Shown: positions 1 through 10,776 of the stretch, one piece after another
Numbering within the stretch: the stretch's first letter is position 1
Layout of the letters: each line of letters begins with the position of its first letter
NCBI RefSeq assembly: GCF_017591425.1
Contig: NW_024467104.1
Coordinates: 3,843,001 to 3,907,000 of the forward strand
Source of the DNA: Ochotona curzoniae
Taxonomy: Eukaryota; Chordata; Mammalia; Lagomorpha; Ochotonidae
DNA length: 64,000 bases
Direction: 5' to 3'
Notes under the pieces: model-generated
What the model saw: the letters and a program-made list of their open reading frames with translations, nothing else
Told to the model about the DNA's origin: nothing
The model's database searches: none
Made by a program: the position numbers and the translations under genes

Positions 1-165
1 TAGCTTAATGGTAGACAACTGGGTTCTTTTGCGGTCTTTTGCTTTAAATCTTTTGTGCTATCTCCTGACCTGAAGTCTATGGAGTATACCCCTGTCACCT
101 TGTAAAAAAAAAAAAAAAAAAAAAAAAGAGGAATGTACAGGAAAAGTATTACTGTGGGGAAAATA

Positions 166-220
166 AAGTTCAAGTACTACAGGAAATCCATCCCTAAAAA
201 GTTCAAGTACTACAGGAAAT
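166..220. repeat. Two-copy short tandem repeat, 33-base period
   Basis: The 22-base segment at 166-187 recurs at 199-220, separated by 11 bases. The shared core is AAGTTCAAGTACTACAGG followed by AAAT. It is seen directly in the sequence and no function is apparent. Confidence 0.8.
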
Positions 221-831
221 TCCCAGACCTGTAGTAATTTTAGCAAGTGCTGTCTTAGTTTGTCCTCCACTGACCGAGTTTCTGCTAGTTGTTAGAGATG
301 TTACCGGTACCATCTCATTGACACCTCACCCTCTACAGGTCAAGGCTGCCTTTTTGTCACAGACAAGAATGCTGAACTTCAAAGTATGTAACTTTCTTGA
401 GCCTACAAAGGAAGATGGAGCTAGAACCAAGAGATTAGGCAGAATTCGAATCAAGATCCCTAACTCCAAATCCCATGGCATGTTTCTGCTTTTAACTGAA
501 AGAAATAAACTAATGCATTCAAAGAAGCAGACAGGTTTTCATCTCTGTAACAAGCTAGGAGGAGCTTGAGTCAGCACATGTGCCAATGTGAGCGAGAGCA
601 GAAGAAAAACATGTGGATTCTTTATTTCTAACGAAGTAAGCTTCAGATGAAAAATATCTAGCAACTTACTAATGTTAAGATGTGTGAATTTTGAGATATT
701 ACTTAAGAGTTTGAATCTGTGATGTACAATTGTAAGGGGTTTTAAGGCATGCCTAGTAGGTTTAATCATCAAAGCTTTTAAGTAGCTGTAATTTATAATT
801 ATCATACATACATGAGCTTTTCTTTCTAAAC

Positions 832-1015
832 ATCACTTGCTTTGTCACTTATTAGCTGTGCAATTTGAGGTAAGCTTTCCCCGTTGCCTGAACTTAATTT
901 ACGCAATTAAAAAAATAGAATCAATGCTACATGTATTGCAATGTATTGCAAAGTTTTTACACAGAGCTTGACATACATAAAGGTAGATATTCAACAAATA
1001 TTACTATCTTCACCT
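832..1015 (+). repeat. MIR SINE, degenerate
   Basis: The sequence follows the MIR core and 3' part: TCACTTATTAGCTGTG, then a splice-like 'cctgaacttaatttacgcaa' region corresponding to the MIR 'cctcagtttcctcatc' segment, then an A-rich patch and a tail with CAACAAATATTA. The identification is from memory of the consensus. Confidence 0.6.
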
Positions 1016-3354
1016 TTAAAAATCAGACAGATGAACTCAATTGTGTAATTCCTAAATACCTATGTTTGCATTTTCTTTCTTAGTGTTATGTATTTCTAAG
1101 TTTAAGTTGGGATCCTGTGATCAGTAACAAAATTTTATTTGCCCATTAGATACTCACTTTGACTCTGCATCTCCTTGCACAGTCTCTGAAATGAAAACCC
1201 TTCAACAGCAAATAATTCTGGGTGTCAGGGCCCTGCTGAGCTGTTGAAAACATGCCATAATATTATTTCCTAGTACAGACTAAGCTGGTGGTGATTACTC
1301 TGATGGGAGAAAGAACTAAAGTAGAATCATTATTTTTCATAACATAGTTGGCACAGAAATCTGAAAAGCCAGTCCTGATATCAAGTGGCACAGAGGCTGC
1401 CAAAGGCAGAATTTCGTGTGGACTTTTAAAATAGAGACTATCTTCTGCAAGCCAAATGACCACTACAGGCTAAGAGGCTTAATTTAAAGAGAAGTATTTC
1501 AAGTGTGCAATAGAGTTCATCAAATACTACTCAACTCATTAGGGGGAGGGGAAGGAATGATGGATCACAAGGTGCTATTGACAAATCTGATGTAATGACA
1601 GTTTCAACATGGTCAAGCACTGCAAGGACATCAGCCCAAGTCAACAAAGGCAACAAAAAAGTTGACTTGTCCATATTGATGGAACTCAGCTTTATTTACA
1701 AAAAAATTACAAATTGAGACATCTAGGTGATTTCATCAGCCACAAACACCAAAGCAGCCAACAGCCCATTACTAACTGGGGGGAAACGGGATAAAAGTAG
1801 TGGAAAAGAAGGAAAATATCAGGTTATGTAAGTCCCTGTCAGAGTCTCTTTGAGGCTACACAAGTGCCAAGTTCTGACTTTGCTCCCACACTCACTAGCA
1901 AGGACACACAGATCTGTAAAGCCTCAGCAGCCTGGATGCAAACAAGGCCTGACAATCAGATCTTGGGTGCTATGTAATCCTCAGTGCAGGAGTGTTGAAA
2001 CGTAGGACCTTTAAGAGGTGATTGTGCATGGAGTGTTTAAAAGCTGTTACAGGAATAAGCCACTTACTCTAAGAGTGAATTCCCGATAAAAATACGAGTC
2101 CTGGTCCCTTCCCCAGTGTCTATAATACACACACATGCACGCAAATATCTTCCCTTCCCTTCCCAGCTTCCACCATGGATGGCACAGCTGGAAGGCCCTC
2201 TCCAGACACAGGAGCCCCTGGTTAAAGAGTTCGCAGCCTCCAGAACCCTTGTTATCAGCTACCTTTCTCATGTATTCTGTAGTAACACAAAAGGAGTAAA
2301 TATACTACATGGAATGAAAGTCCCTGTCACGAATTATCCAGGCATTTTATCAGATATGAGTAGACCCACACTGAGAATCTTGAATGGATAATGGATCTAA
2401 TGGCTTTATTTCCTTTCTCTTCGGAATTTCTAAGAAATAACTGCTTGGTTTTAACGCAGAATTCTTGAGGACAAAAGTTCATAGTAATGGGTAATGGCAT
2501 ATTTATGTTGTGTACAAATCAGTCTCCTCATTACTATGTCTGCTCACTAGGCCAAGTCCCATTGCTCCAAACCAGCATCAAGTGGCAGAGGTTAGCGAGA
2601 GAAAGCTATCTCCAATTAACAATGCTATCCTCATGTAATATTCCTGATTAAGTAGTAAAGATAGTAAAGCTGCCATATCTCAATCCTTTAGATTAAATAC
2701 CGTCCAACAATAGACCTGTGTAAAGTAATGGACAAGGAATCTAAAAACTAAAAATGGATTTAAAATTTCTACATATGGACCAAAAGGTGTTGCCGATGGA
2801 AGGAGATGATGATGACAATATCTTTGGGCAATGTTTCTTTTACCTCCTTTATATTATCCTGGTGCCACCAACTCCTTCAATTTCCCAAATTTGGCTTAGC
2901 ATTGTGTTTGATGGCCATGCAGTTCTAGCCTAGGCTGATTTAAAAAAAAAGAAAAACAGTAAAGGAACTAGACAACAGAAGAGGTTATTATTAGAAAAAT
3001 GTGATTTCAGTTTATTTGGAGGATAACGCTTGCATTGAACTTCCGGGCACACATCAGGGGACATCAAAGTGCATTTGTAAATCTCTCCTGCTAAACCTGA
3101 CACAGTCCATACAAGGCCCAAAAGAACCAAAGCATGAAAAAATTAAGATCATATTTAGGGATGGATAATCATGGCACTTTCAGGTGTACGGGCTCAGTGA
3201 TGCTTGAGTCACTGCATGGATGCCTCGTGCCCACCTACTCACTCCTAAAAGTGAGGCAAGAAGAGAAAAGTCCGTCCTATCTCTGGAGAGTTTCTAGAGG
3301 TCCTTAGGGACCCACCATCCACACCTGCTTGCAGGGTGGGGGCTACAAAAGTTC

Positions 3355-3532
3355 TTCTAATTAAGGTAGCATGAAGGGCACCAGGCAGTCCCCTGGGATC
3401 TTTTAAAAGAAGTGAAACCGCCTGGTAAGACAGAAACTTTTTTGTATCTCCTTCGCTATGGTAAGATTACATCAAACCAAAGTAATTGGAGCAAAGACCA
3501 CAGTAGCAGAAGCTACGATTTCCTGTCACCTG
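3355..3532 (+). promoter_or_regulatory. MS4A1: Probable MS4A1 (CD20) B-cell promoter elements
   Basis: Three elements described for the human CD20 promoter appear here in order and at matching spacing. They are a BAT-box-like TTCTAATTAA at 3355-3364, a PU.1/IRF composite site GAAGTGAAAC at 3409-3418, and an E-box CACCTG at 3527-3532. In human, as I recall, these lie near -214, -160 and -44. Anchoring the PU.1/IRF site at -160 puts the E-box at -44 and the transcription start near 3573, just ahead of a good first-exon splice donor. There is no obvious TATA box, as expected for this B-lineage promoter. Sites and spacing are seen directly; factor binding is inferred from the human gene. Confidence 0.6.
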
Positions 3533-3572
3533 GTATCTAATCAGAAATCCCAGCTTCACACCTTACCTATCT

Positions 3573-3669
3573 CACTCACCCGCTCAGTGTGGTTGAGAAA
3601 CCTGCAGCATTGAACGGAGCTCAACAGCCAGCACAGCAACGAAATCAACCTTTGAGATTGGAGACTCAG
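3573..3669 (+). other. MS4A1: MS4A1 noncoding first exon (5'UTR), predicted
   Basis: This is the predicted untranslated first exon. The right edge is set by a strong donor (exon ...GACTCAG, intron GTAAGA) at 3669/3670. The left edge is only inferred from the distance to the promoter elements. It would splice to the acceptor at 8104/8105, either directly or through another noncoding exon that I could not identify. The human gene also begins with noncoding exon sequence. Confidence 0.45.
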
Positions 3670-3924
3670 GTAAGAAATGATTTGCTTTCTTTTTGGTGGT
3701 TTTAAAAGTGTGATAAATAAGCTTAAGATGATCTTGAACACTGGAGGGTCTCGGTTTTAATTACAGGGCTTCCCCAGTCAGACTTTCCGATGCTGTCATG
3801 ATTTGAAAAGGTGCAAGATCAAGGCTTCTTGCTTATCCACCCCCTTAACCACTCTTCCTCTCAAGAGCTACCCTTGGCAATCAATATTCAAGAAGGTTAG
3901 TAGATTGCAGCATGTAACTTAGAA

Positions 3925-4115
3925 CATGGCTTCTAACTCACTGGATTCAAATTGGACCTGTGGCGTTGACAAGCCGTATGACTGGGCAAGTAACTAAACC
4001 TCAGTGAGCCTCAGATTGCTCACCTATAAAATGAGAGAAATAGTAGTAGCATCCCCATTGCAAAGACTAAATGAACTAAAATCTTGAAAGCCTTAGGACT
4101 TCTTTGTACCAAGTA
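3925..4115 (+). repeat. MIR SINE
   Basis: This follows the MIR consensus over most of its length: GAACATGGCTTCTAACTCAC, a GGGCAAGTAACTAAACCTC core, then CACCTATAAAATGAGAGAAATAG. It is a well-preserved example of this ancient mammalian SINE. Confidence 0.8.
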
Positions 4116-4380
4116 AGAAAATAGTTACAGCCATAATGAAAATAACTCCATTCCTTGTGTTTTAAATATTCTTCTCTCTCCAAAGATGCTCTTGAATGTG
4201 TCTGTGTGTGCATATATAACTAGATAGCAGATTGAGCACAGAACCTGCCTCAGCACCAAAATGTAAGAAACAGTAAGAGTAGGCACTGGCAACATGAATG
4301 TTCTCACAAAGGCGACATAGATTACGTTTTAACCATGGAATATATTTTTCCTGAAACTTTCATGTATTTGTGTGTCATTC

Positions 4381-4409
4381 TCGTGTGTGTTGTGTGTGTG
4401 TGTGTGTGA
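4381..4409. repeat. (GT)n microsatellite
   Basis: A near-uninterrupted GT dinucleotide run with one TT interruption near its left end. It is likely length-polymorphic. Confidence 0.9.
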
Positions 4410-7400
4410 TTCCCTCTCAGCATTTCTCATAAAATGGATTAATCTCACTAATTAGGAGGTAAGCTGAAATGATCATCATTTAGGCTGGCATTCTGGGCAT
4501 TTGTAAACTTGCTTTGAGGACGTAACAATTTAATATTCCCCTTAAGGCTTACAATTTGTGGGAAACAGGTTCCCAATATGACCTCATTGGGAATTGACAC
4601 TTGGAACTGTTTGCACTGCATTTTAACCTGGAAAGTGGTTAGTGGCAAATGAGGAAGGTAAAGACATGAGATTTTGAGCAGAACACTCAGTGGTCAGGCA
4701 AGGAGAGTCAGACCAGCCCCAGGTGACGTAAGCGTCTAGCAATGAGTTTGAAAATGAGGAGCAAGGAAGAAACAGCATTTCAAAGCTAACAGGACTCAAA
4801 GTAGAAGGCAGAAGCTAAGTTCAGACCAGTGGTGCTAGAAGGGGACAGTAGGACACGAACTTTGAAAGTCCTGTCACCCAGACTTTCTCGTTCTCCAGGA
4901 GGCAATGACAGAGTAAGAGCTTACGCCTGGGAAGAGTATGAACTGAACAGAGATTTAGGGAATCTGGGTCAGCAGCCTTGTGGATGAGAGATTAGGGAGA
5001 GACAGATTGTGGGGTGGATACTAAGGATTTTTGTCCTACTAATCCAGGAAATGAACCCCATATTCACAGGGTAACACCAGATAGAAGAAAGATGTTCAAG
5101 AGGGAAACACAGCACAGAGGAAGGGGAGTATTCGGCCAGATGGATAGAAATGTGCCTTCAATTCTTAACGTAGAGGTGATTGAAATAAAGCTCCCTGAGG
5201 CATGATGCCTGAGGAAAAGCCCAGTCTCCACATAGTGTTTCCAGTTGAATGATTCTGACAGGAACTAATTGCAAAGTAGTGAGGACTGAGTGCATGTTGA
5301 GGAAGTGGGGGGAGAGCACAGAAGCCGTGAAGAAGCCGGGTAAAGGAACAGGGCTTCCGGGCAGTGGTTGAGGACATGGCCAGGTTAAGCAAAGTAGATT
5401 CTGGGACTGGGACACAGTGCGCATGAGCAAACAAACAAAAAAAAAAGTGGAACAGGGGGCAGTAATAATATCATCAATTATCTGATATTGTCAAAACAAG
5501 TTGCTGTGGGTGATGTAGATAACATCCCACCTTATACAGAGACCCAAGAGTAGCAACGCAACGGAACTGGGACGAATTCTCTCTGCTACCTAATAACACA
5601 CACACGGAATAAAAGGCAGTAGATGCGAGGAGAGCCTGTTGGCAAGATCTAACATCTTCATATAAGGACATGGGCTGAAGAGCAGAGGGTGAGCGGAAGT
5701 GCGTTCTTCCTCAGAGAAAAGTGCGCAGGAGCAGGAAAGCATAAAAATGCAAAGCTTTTTAATCAGCAAAGGAGGAAGTTCACAACAGTCAAGAGTGTCT
5801 AAACTGCTCATTAGATGATGGGATTTTGGGGGCTTAAAAGTCATTATTCAAGCCAAAAATCAAAGTTATGAGCTCTTCCTCAGAGGATGGACACAGAACC
5901 GGCTGTGCCTTTAGAAGTCAAAATTCATTTACAGAAGTTGCTGTGTGCAATAAAATGGAGTGATGTGTGCTAAGCTGAAATAAAAATCCCATTATCATAT
6001 CTTGAGTAAAACAGTAAATAACCTCGACCAATCTGCCAAGTGTTTTTTGAGTATAACTGTGTTACATAGTTTTAAGTCATTGAAAAAAAATTTTTTGATA
6101 ACTGAGAAGGTAGGGCTTCAGAGACCTTTAATATTCATTTTTTGAAATATTTCCATGGGGTGAAGATATTTTTTATTACACAGTCAGCCTATAGTGACCT
6201 GGCATAAAAATCTACATATGCGCACTTTAGAAAAAAATGAAGAGTCATATAGAAACACATGGCTATACACTACTGTCTTATAGTAATATCCATTGTTGAA
6301 GAGTTCACTAAAATATAGTTGCCACTGTTGGGCATCTCTCACCACTGCCACCAACACCACGAACAGGATTATCATTGCCCTTGGTGACTACAGAAACAGC
6401 CAGAGTAGAATTCACTTGCATAAAAGCAATAATAATGCAGACAAAACCCAGATCAAGAAGTTGATAAGGGAGAAATTAAAACAACGATACTCCAATAATT
6501 TCTTTCCAGTATCACAACTAATGACCTTCGTGCTCTATCTTCAGTAAAATTACTACTCCGGAGAGTAGCTTCTAGAACATTCCATATTTGCCATTAGACA
6601 CTGGTAAAACTAATTAGTCTCTTCTAACCTGATTTCCATATCATCCCAGAGGAAATGAAATGCCTGCTTAGTGAGAAAGCTGTTCAGAAAGTTTGAAAAA
6701 TGACAGTGTCCCTGGAATACAGTGGGTGCTCAACTATACACCTTTCTCTGATCTCGACTAGCTGTGATGCAGAAAGACCATCAACATTCCAAATGTTGAA
6801 GACCGTCAAGCAGTTTGGCTCTGTTCCTAACTGTGAGGATTTTACCAAGCCATCTCCCCTACCCAAGTGTGGCTTCCACATTTGTGAAGTGAACGGCATG
6901 GTTTTTGAGGGTTTAGCAGCTCTAAAATTTCTTCCTGGTGACCAGGTCAATTTACAAGCTCCTTAGTGAGCTAAACGAATGCATTCTTATTGTCAGTGGT
7001 CTTTGGGAGGTTGTTTTGTGGCACAGAGAAATCACTAAGACTATTAAACAGGACAGCTGGTAATCTAGGGCAGCGGAAAAAGTCGAATGAGAAACACTTA
7101 GCCTCATCTCTTCCCTCTGGTCCATGTCCCAGACAGATGACCTGTTTTCGGTTGATTTGTGTTCATTTAAAAAATGAGATCTATTTGAAGAAGAGAGTTA
7201 TTATGGGAAAGGCTGGATACATCTTCCCCATAGAAGACGCAAAGCACCCTGATACCATGGATAGTTCATTTGGTAGACCCAGTGCCTCATTCAACATCTT
7301 TAATAATGATGTAACTTTGATACATTCAGATATGATATAGCACACTGATTTCCTCCAAGAGAGTGTTATTATGGTTTTTACTCTATAGACTAACAAAATT

Positions 7401-7764
7401 GAAATGAATGCTCTGGCAAGAAAAAAACAAGAACAACAACATAATAAAATAATATTTAGACAGACGATTGGTTTGATTTTCTTCAATAATGCTTATTACA
7501 AAGTTACTTAGCCATTATTTTACATACTAAGAAAAATCACAAAAATCTCTGCTTTGGTGGAATTATCTGTGGAAACAGACAGAAGCAAACAAGTAAATAA
7601 GACAACTTCCCATAGTGGCAAGTGTCATGAAGCAAATATTCTCCTTAAGGACATTATGAGAGAAAATACAGCTGATATTTGAGCTACCCCTAAATGAAGT
7701 TATACCAGCCATGTGCAGACCATCGGCTCATTATATCCTGTAGTATTCTATACGATGCAAACTA

Positions 7765-7860
7765 TTATTCCTTTACAGTTGAAGAATTTAAGGCACAGAG
7801 ATTTTTAAAGCACTTACCCAAAGTCTCAGAGAAAACAGAAGACTCCCTGGTTAAACCCCA
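7765..7860 (-). repeat. MIR SINE fragment
   Basis: TTACAGTTGAAGAATTTAAGGCACAGAG resembles the reverse complement of the MIR region that reads as 'ttacagatgaggaaactgaggcacagag'. Confidence 0.55.
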
Positions 7861-8117
7861 GGGCCCTAAGGGCCCATGGGCTCACATGACGTCAGAGAGC
7901 CTCCTCCACATGACTTGCAGCATTGGAGCAGGTAGAAGTCCAGAGCTCCTCCTTATGTGGAGGACAGTCCTTACCAAACTCTCCTGCTGCCACCTCAACA
8001 GTCAAGGACAAATCAGAAAAATATGTCCTCCAAAAAAGCATCAGGGACGAAAATCAACCAAAGCATGTGGACATATATGCACACATTATTTGTTTCACTT
8101 TTAGGATTGAGAGTGAA

Positions 8118-8276
8118 ATGACAACACCCAGAAATTCAGTGAGTGCAAAGTGCCCATCGGGATCCATGAAGGGCCCAATTGGCCTGCAGCCTGTTCCAAA
8201 AGTATCCTTCAGGAAGTCGTCTCCAGTGGTGGGCCCCACACAAAGCTGCTTCTTGCGGGAATCGAAGGCTTTGGGG
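8118..8276 (+). CDS. MS4A1: MS4A1 coding exon 1 (N-terminal cytosolic region)
   Basis: This exon encodes residues 1-53, MTTPRNSV... to ...RESKALG. Acceptor TTTTAG ends at 8104, and 13 bases of 5'UTR precede the ATG at 8118. The donor is GGGG|GTAAGT after 8276, phase 0. The start is chosen because MTTPRNSV matches the human CD20 start exactly; the longer open frame reading in from 7923 is intron. It is cytosolic and serine/proline rich. MKGPI and VGPTQS-F are conserved with human. Cysteines at residues 12 and 44 have no human counterpart. Confidence 0.97.
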
Positions 8277-8427
8277 GTAAGTCACTTCCCTGTATTCCAC
8301 AGCCTGGGGAGTCTGCAGCCTCCAAAGCTGATGGTATAAAGCTGTGTGCAGAATTCTATCCCTGATCCAGTGGGACAGCACAGGGAGGTATCAGAAAAGT
8401 TATCACCGGATTCATCTCACAAGGTGA

Positions 8428-8758
8428 TTTTTTTAAAAGATTTATTTATTTGAGATACAGATTTCCAGAGAGTAGGAAAGGGCGAGGAGGCAGAGAGAGA
8501 GAGAGAGAGAGAGAGAACTGGTTCACTCCCCAAATGACCACAAAAACTAATTTGGCTGATTTGAAGCTAGGAGAGAGGAGCCAGGAGCTTTTTCCTATCT
8601 CCAATGTGGCCCAAGGTCTTGGGCCATCTTCTACTGCTTTTCTAGGCATATAAGCAAAGATTGGATCAGAAGGGAACAGCTGGATCTCAAATCGAGCCCA
8701 TATGGTATGTCAGCATTGCAGCAGCAGCTTTACTTGCTATGCCGCAGTACCAGCCCCA
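8428..8758 (-). mobile_element. CSINE (lagomorph C-repeat), full-length, old
   Basis: Inserted in reverse in MS4A1 coding intron 1. It shows the T-rich tail with AAGATTTATTTATTTGAGA, a (GA)n run at 8492-8517, GGTTCACTCCCCAAATG, then GAGCCAGGAGC, CTTGGGCCATCTTCTACTGC and the head complement near 8740. Its divergence suggests an older subfamily. Confidence 0.85.
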
Positions 8759-8871
8759 TTTTCTACAACATCGAACTTACTGGTTCCATAGCTTTATGCG
8801 AGTCTGTGAATCCTCAGAATTCAGCATATATAAAATCTTCTCACCTGAAAATACAATTTTACTGTCTCTCT

Positions 8872-9219
8872 TCTATTTTTAAAATATTTATTATCTATTT
8901 GTTTATTTGAAAGTCGGAATGAAAGAGGGAGGAAGGAGTGATTGCGCAAAGGAAGGAATGAGGGAGGTGGGAAGAAGTGAGGGAGAGAGCGAGAGAGAGA
9001 CATCCATCTGTCTGTTCACTCCCTAAATGCTCACAATTCCTGGGACTTGATTAAGCTGAACTCAATCCAGGTTTCCTGCAATGGTGGTAAGGTCCCTGAT
9101 AGCCAGGCCACATAGGCAGACAGCTGTATCGCAAGTGGAGCAGCAGAGATACACACGTGCTAATATATAATCCTGCACGACAGATGGCAGCTTTACCCAC
9201 GACACCACAGCACCAACTG
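8872..9219 (-). mobile_element. CSINE, degenerate, full-length
   Basis: A second reverse-oriented C-repeat in the same MS4A1 intron. It has a T/A-rich tail (TATTTGTTTATTTGAAAG), a purine-rich stretch to 9000, GTTCACTCCCTAAATGCTCAC, and a head complement with GGCAGCTTTACCCACGACACC. It is more diverged than the copy just upstream. Confidence 0.75.
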
Positions 9220-9505
9220 CTCACGGGGACCTTACCTTATAAAACATCTTTGGTTTGAAGGCTTGTATTTTTGGCATCTCTTAGTCCATTGTTAAAATCC
9301 TAGGCTTGCCTGTTCCTTGATAATGCCCTCAAGTGGTGGGATATGCAGAATTGTGTAACAAAAGAGCAAAATTCAGTTTAGCACCTTGTCTTCTTTCTTT
9401 ACCCATTCTGAACAGACCCACATCAGCAGCCAGGGCTACCAGTCTTACCTTCACCTGCCATCAGTGGTTTCAGATCATCCATCAGCACCTGTGTTCTTTC
9501 CCCAG

Positions 9506-9628
9506 GCTGTCCAGATCATGAATGGACTCTTCCACATTGCCCTGGGGGGCCTCCTGATGATCCCCATCGGGGGTCTTCATGTACCCATCAGTGTGGCTGT
9601 GTGGTATCCTCTCTGGGGAGGCATTATG
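9506..9628 (+). CDS. MS4A1: MS4A1 coding exon 2 (TM1, loop 1, start of TM2)
   Basis: This exon encodes residues 54-94, AVQIMNGLFHIALGGLLMIP to WYPLWGGIM. Acceptor CCCCAG ends at 9505; donor ATG|GTGAGT. It holds the first membrane segment, the short first extracellular loop and the start of the second segment. The human exon encodes 40 residues and this one 41, because the loop reads IGGLHVP where human has AGIYAP. The YPxWGG motif at the TM2 start is an MS4A family hallmark. Confidence 0.97.
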
Positions 9629-10719
9629 GTGAGTGGAAATGAAATAATTTTGGAATTCTTATGGTAACTAATTTAAAGCACAAATTATTTCTGCATTCAA
9701 GAAAATAGGTGGGTTGGAAGTCAGTTATCCAGTTGAAATAACTAGGTGGGAAGAAAGGCTGACTATAATTGTGAATCCCATGGTTGGCCATTGATGATCA
9801 TGCTTTGTGTAAATTCAGAGCAGAGTGTCCGACGAGGATCTACCAAGAAAAGTAAGACTGCTCGAAGCAGGACCTTTCCGCCACAAACCTTGACGGGAAA
9901 GGCAGTGAACATCTGCACCATCCAGCACAGTGTTTGCGAAAGTGAAACAGAATAGATGTAGCACATCATTTCCCCCACCCCGATCTTTTCATTCCCTGCC
10001 ATTCTTCTGCTGCTGTATCACCTGGTGAAATTAGCCTTATCCCAAATAAATCTTCCTTTGACTATCCACAGAGCAGCACCCACTTTTACTTGTTTCACGG
10101 GCATGTTCTCCTGCTTTGTTACTCTGCCCAGACATGGTATGGCTGAAGTATGTTTATCTCCAGCTGACTTTTCATGGCTTCCACTCTGAAAATGAATCCA
10201 GTTTCAAAATTTTTAGAATGAATATCCTCTGTGAACATTAAGGAAGAAGATGACAAATAACCATCATTTCCTAAAGCAGCCAACAGCTTAGTAGAGACTA
10301 TCACATTCAGGCCAACTCCCTTCTGCTATACTGATTCATTCTTCATTGGTGTCAACATGACTTGAAGTGTCATGATCTCCAGAGATCATCTCCATAAATA
10401 AAGGGAAAAATTAAAGATAAAACTTTTAAATTGTGACTATGAATTGAGAGGGTGTGATTTCTGTCTTTGTTGTCTTATGTTCCTAGTACTGGATCCCCTA
10501 GATGATTGGATGACAGGGATTGGACATGGTTAAGGCTAAATAAAGAAAAGACACAACTGCTGTGAAGTGACTGGCCCTGATAGTGATGGAGTATTGTTTA
10601 CTGAAAGGGGTAGAAGCACAGATAACTTCTTTACAATCAATTCTTAATATAAAAATGTAATCTGCCTCTGTCTCCACCTTTTCTCCTTCTCCCACCTTCC
10701 CCTGCTTCTCTTTTTACAG
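9629..10719 (+). other. MS4A1: MS4A1 intron after coding exon 2
   Basis: Canonical GTGAGT donor and TTTTTACAG acceptor. I see no recognisable repeat or RNA gene in it. Confidence 0.7.
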
Positions 10720-10776
10720 TATATTACTTCTGGATCACTCCTGGTGGCAGCAGAGAAAAGCCCCTGGAAGAGTCTG
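10720..10776 (+). CDS. MS4A1: MS4A1 coding exon 3 (TM2 end), followed by a GC donor
   Basis: This exon encodes residues 95-113, YITSGSLLVAAEKSPWKSL. Acceptor TTTTTACAG ends at 10719. The length is 57 bases, 19 codons, as in human, and phase 0 at both ends. The donor after 10776 is GCAAGT instead of GTAAGT, so this is a GC-AG intron. The boundary is fixed by homology (human SGSLLAATEKNSRKCL then VKGK) and by the next exon's frame. Human C111 is serine here (S112). Confidence 0.93.

Larger units (their letters stand above)
1..3350. other. Intergenic region upstream of MS4A1
   Basis: No exon is recognised here. In the human cluster MS4A5 lies upstream of MS4A1, but I see no MS4A5-like exon in these bases. 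The stretch holds a poly(A) run at about 104-127, a 33-base two-copy direct repeat at 166-220 and one MIR element at about 832-1015. The short open frames lack homology or splice context and look like chance. Confidence 0.6.
3670..8104 (+). other. MS4A1: MS4A1 5'UTR intron
   Basis: This is the intron between the predicted noncoding first exon and the first coding exon. It contains a MIR (about 3925-4115), a GT microsatellite (4381-4409) and a MIR fragment on the minus strand (about 7765-7860). The human gene has further noncoding exon sequence in this interval; I could not place one here. Confidence 0.45.

Noticed and set aside
7923..8117. Possible 65-residue N-terminal extension of CD20
   Set aside because: The frame is open from 7923, but a good splice acceptor lies at 8104 and the human protein starts at the equivalent of 8118. 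The upstream part has no homology and lies in the intron.
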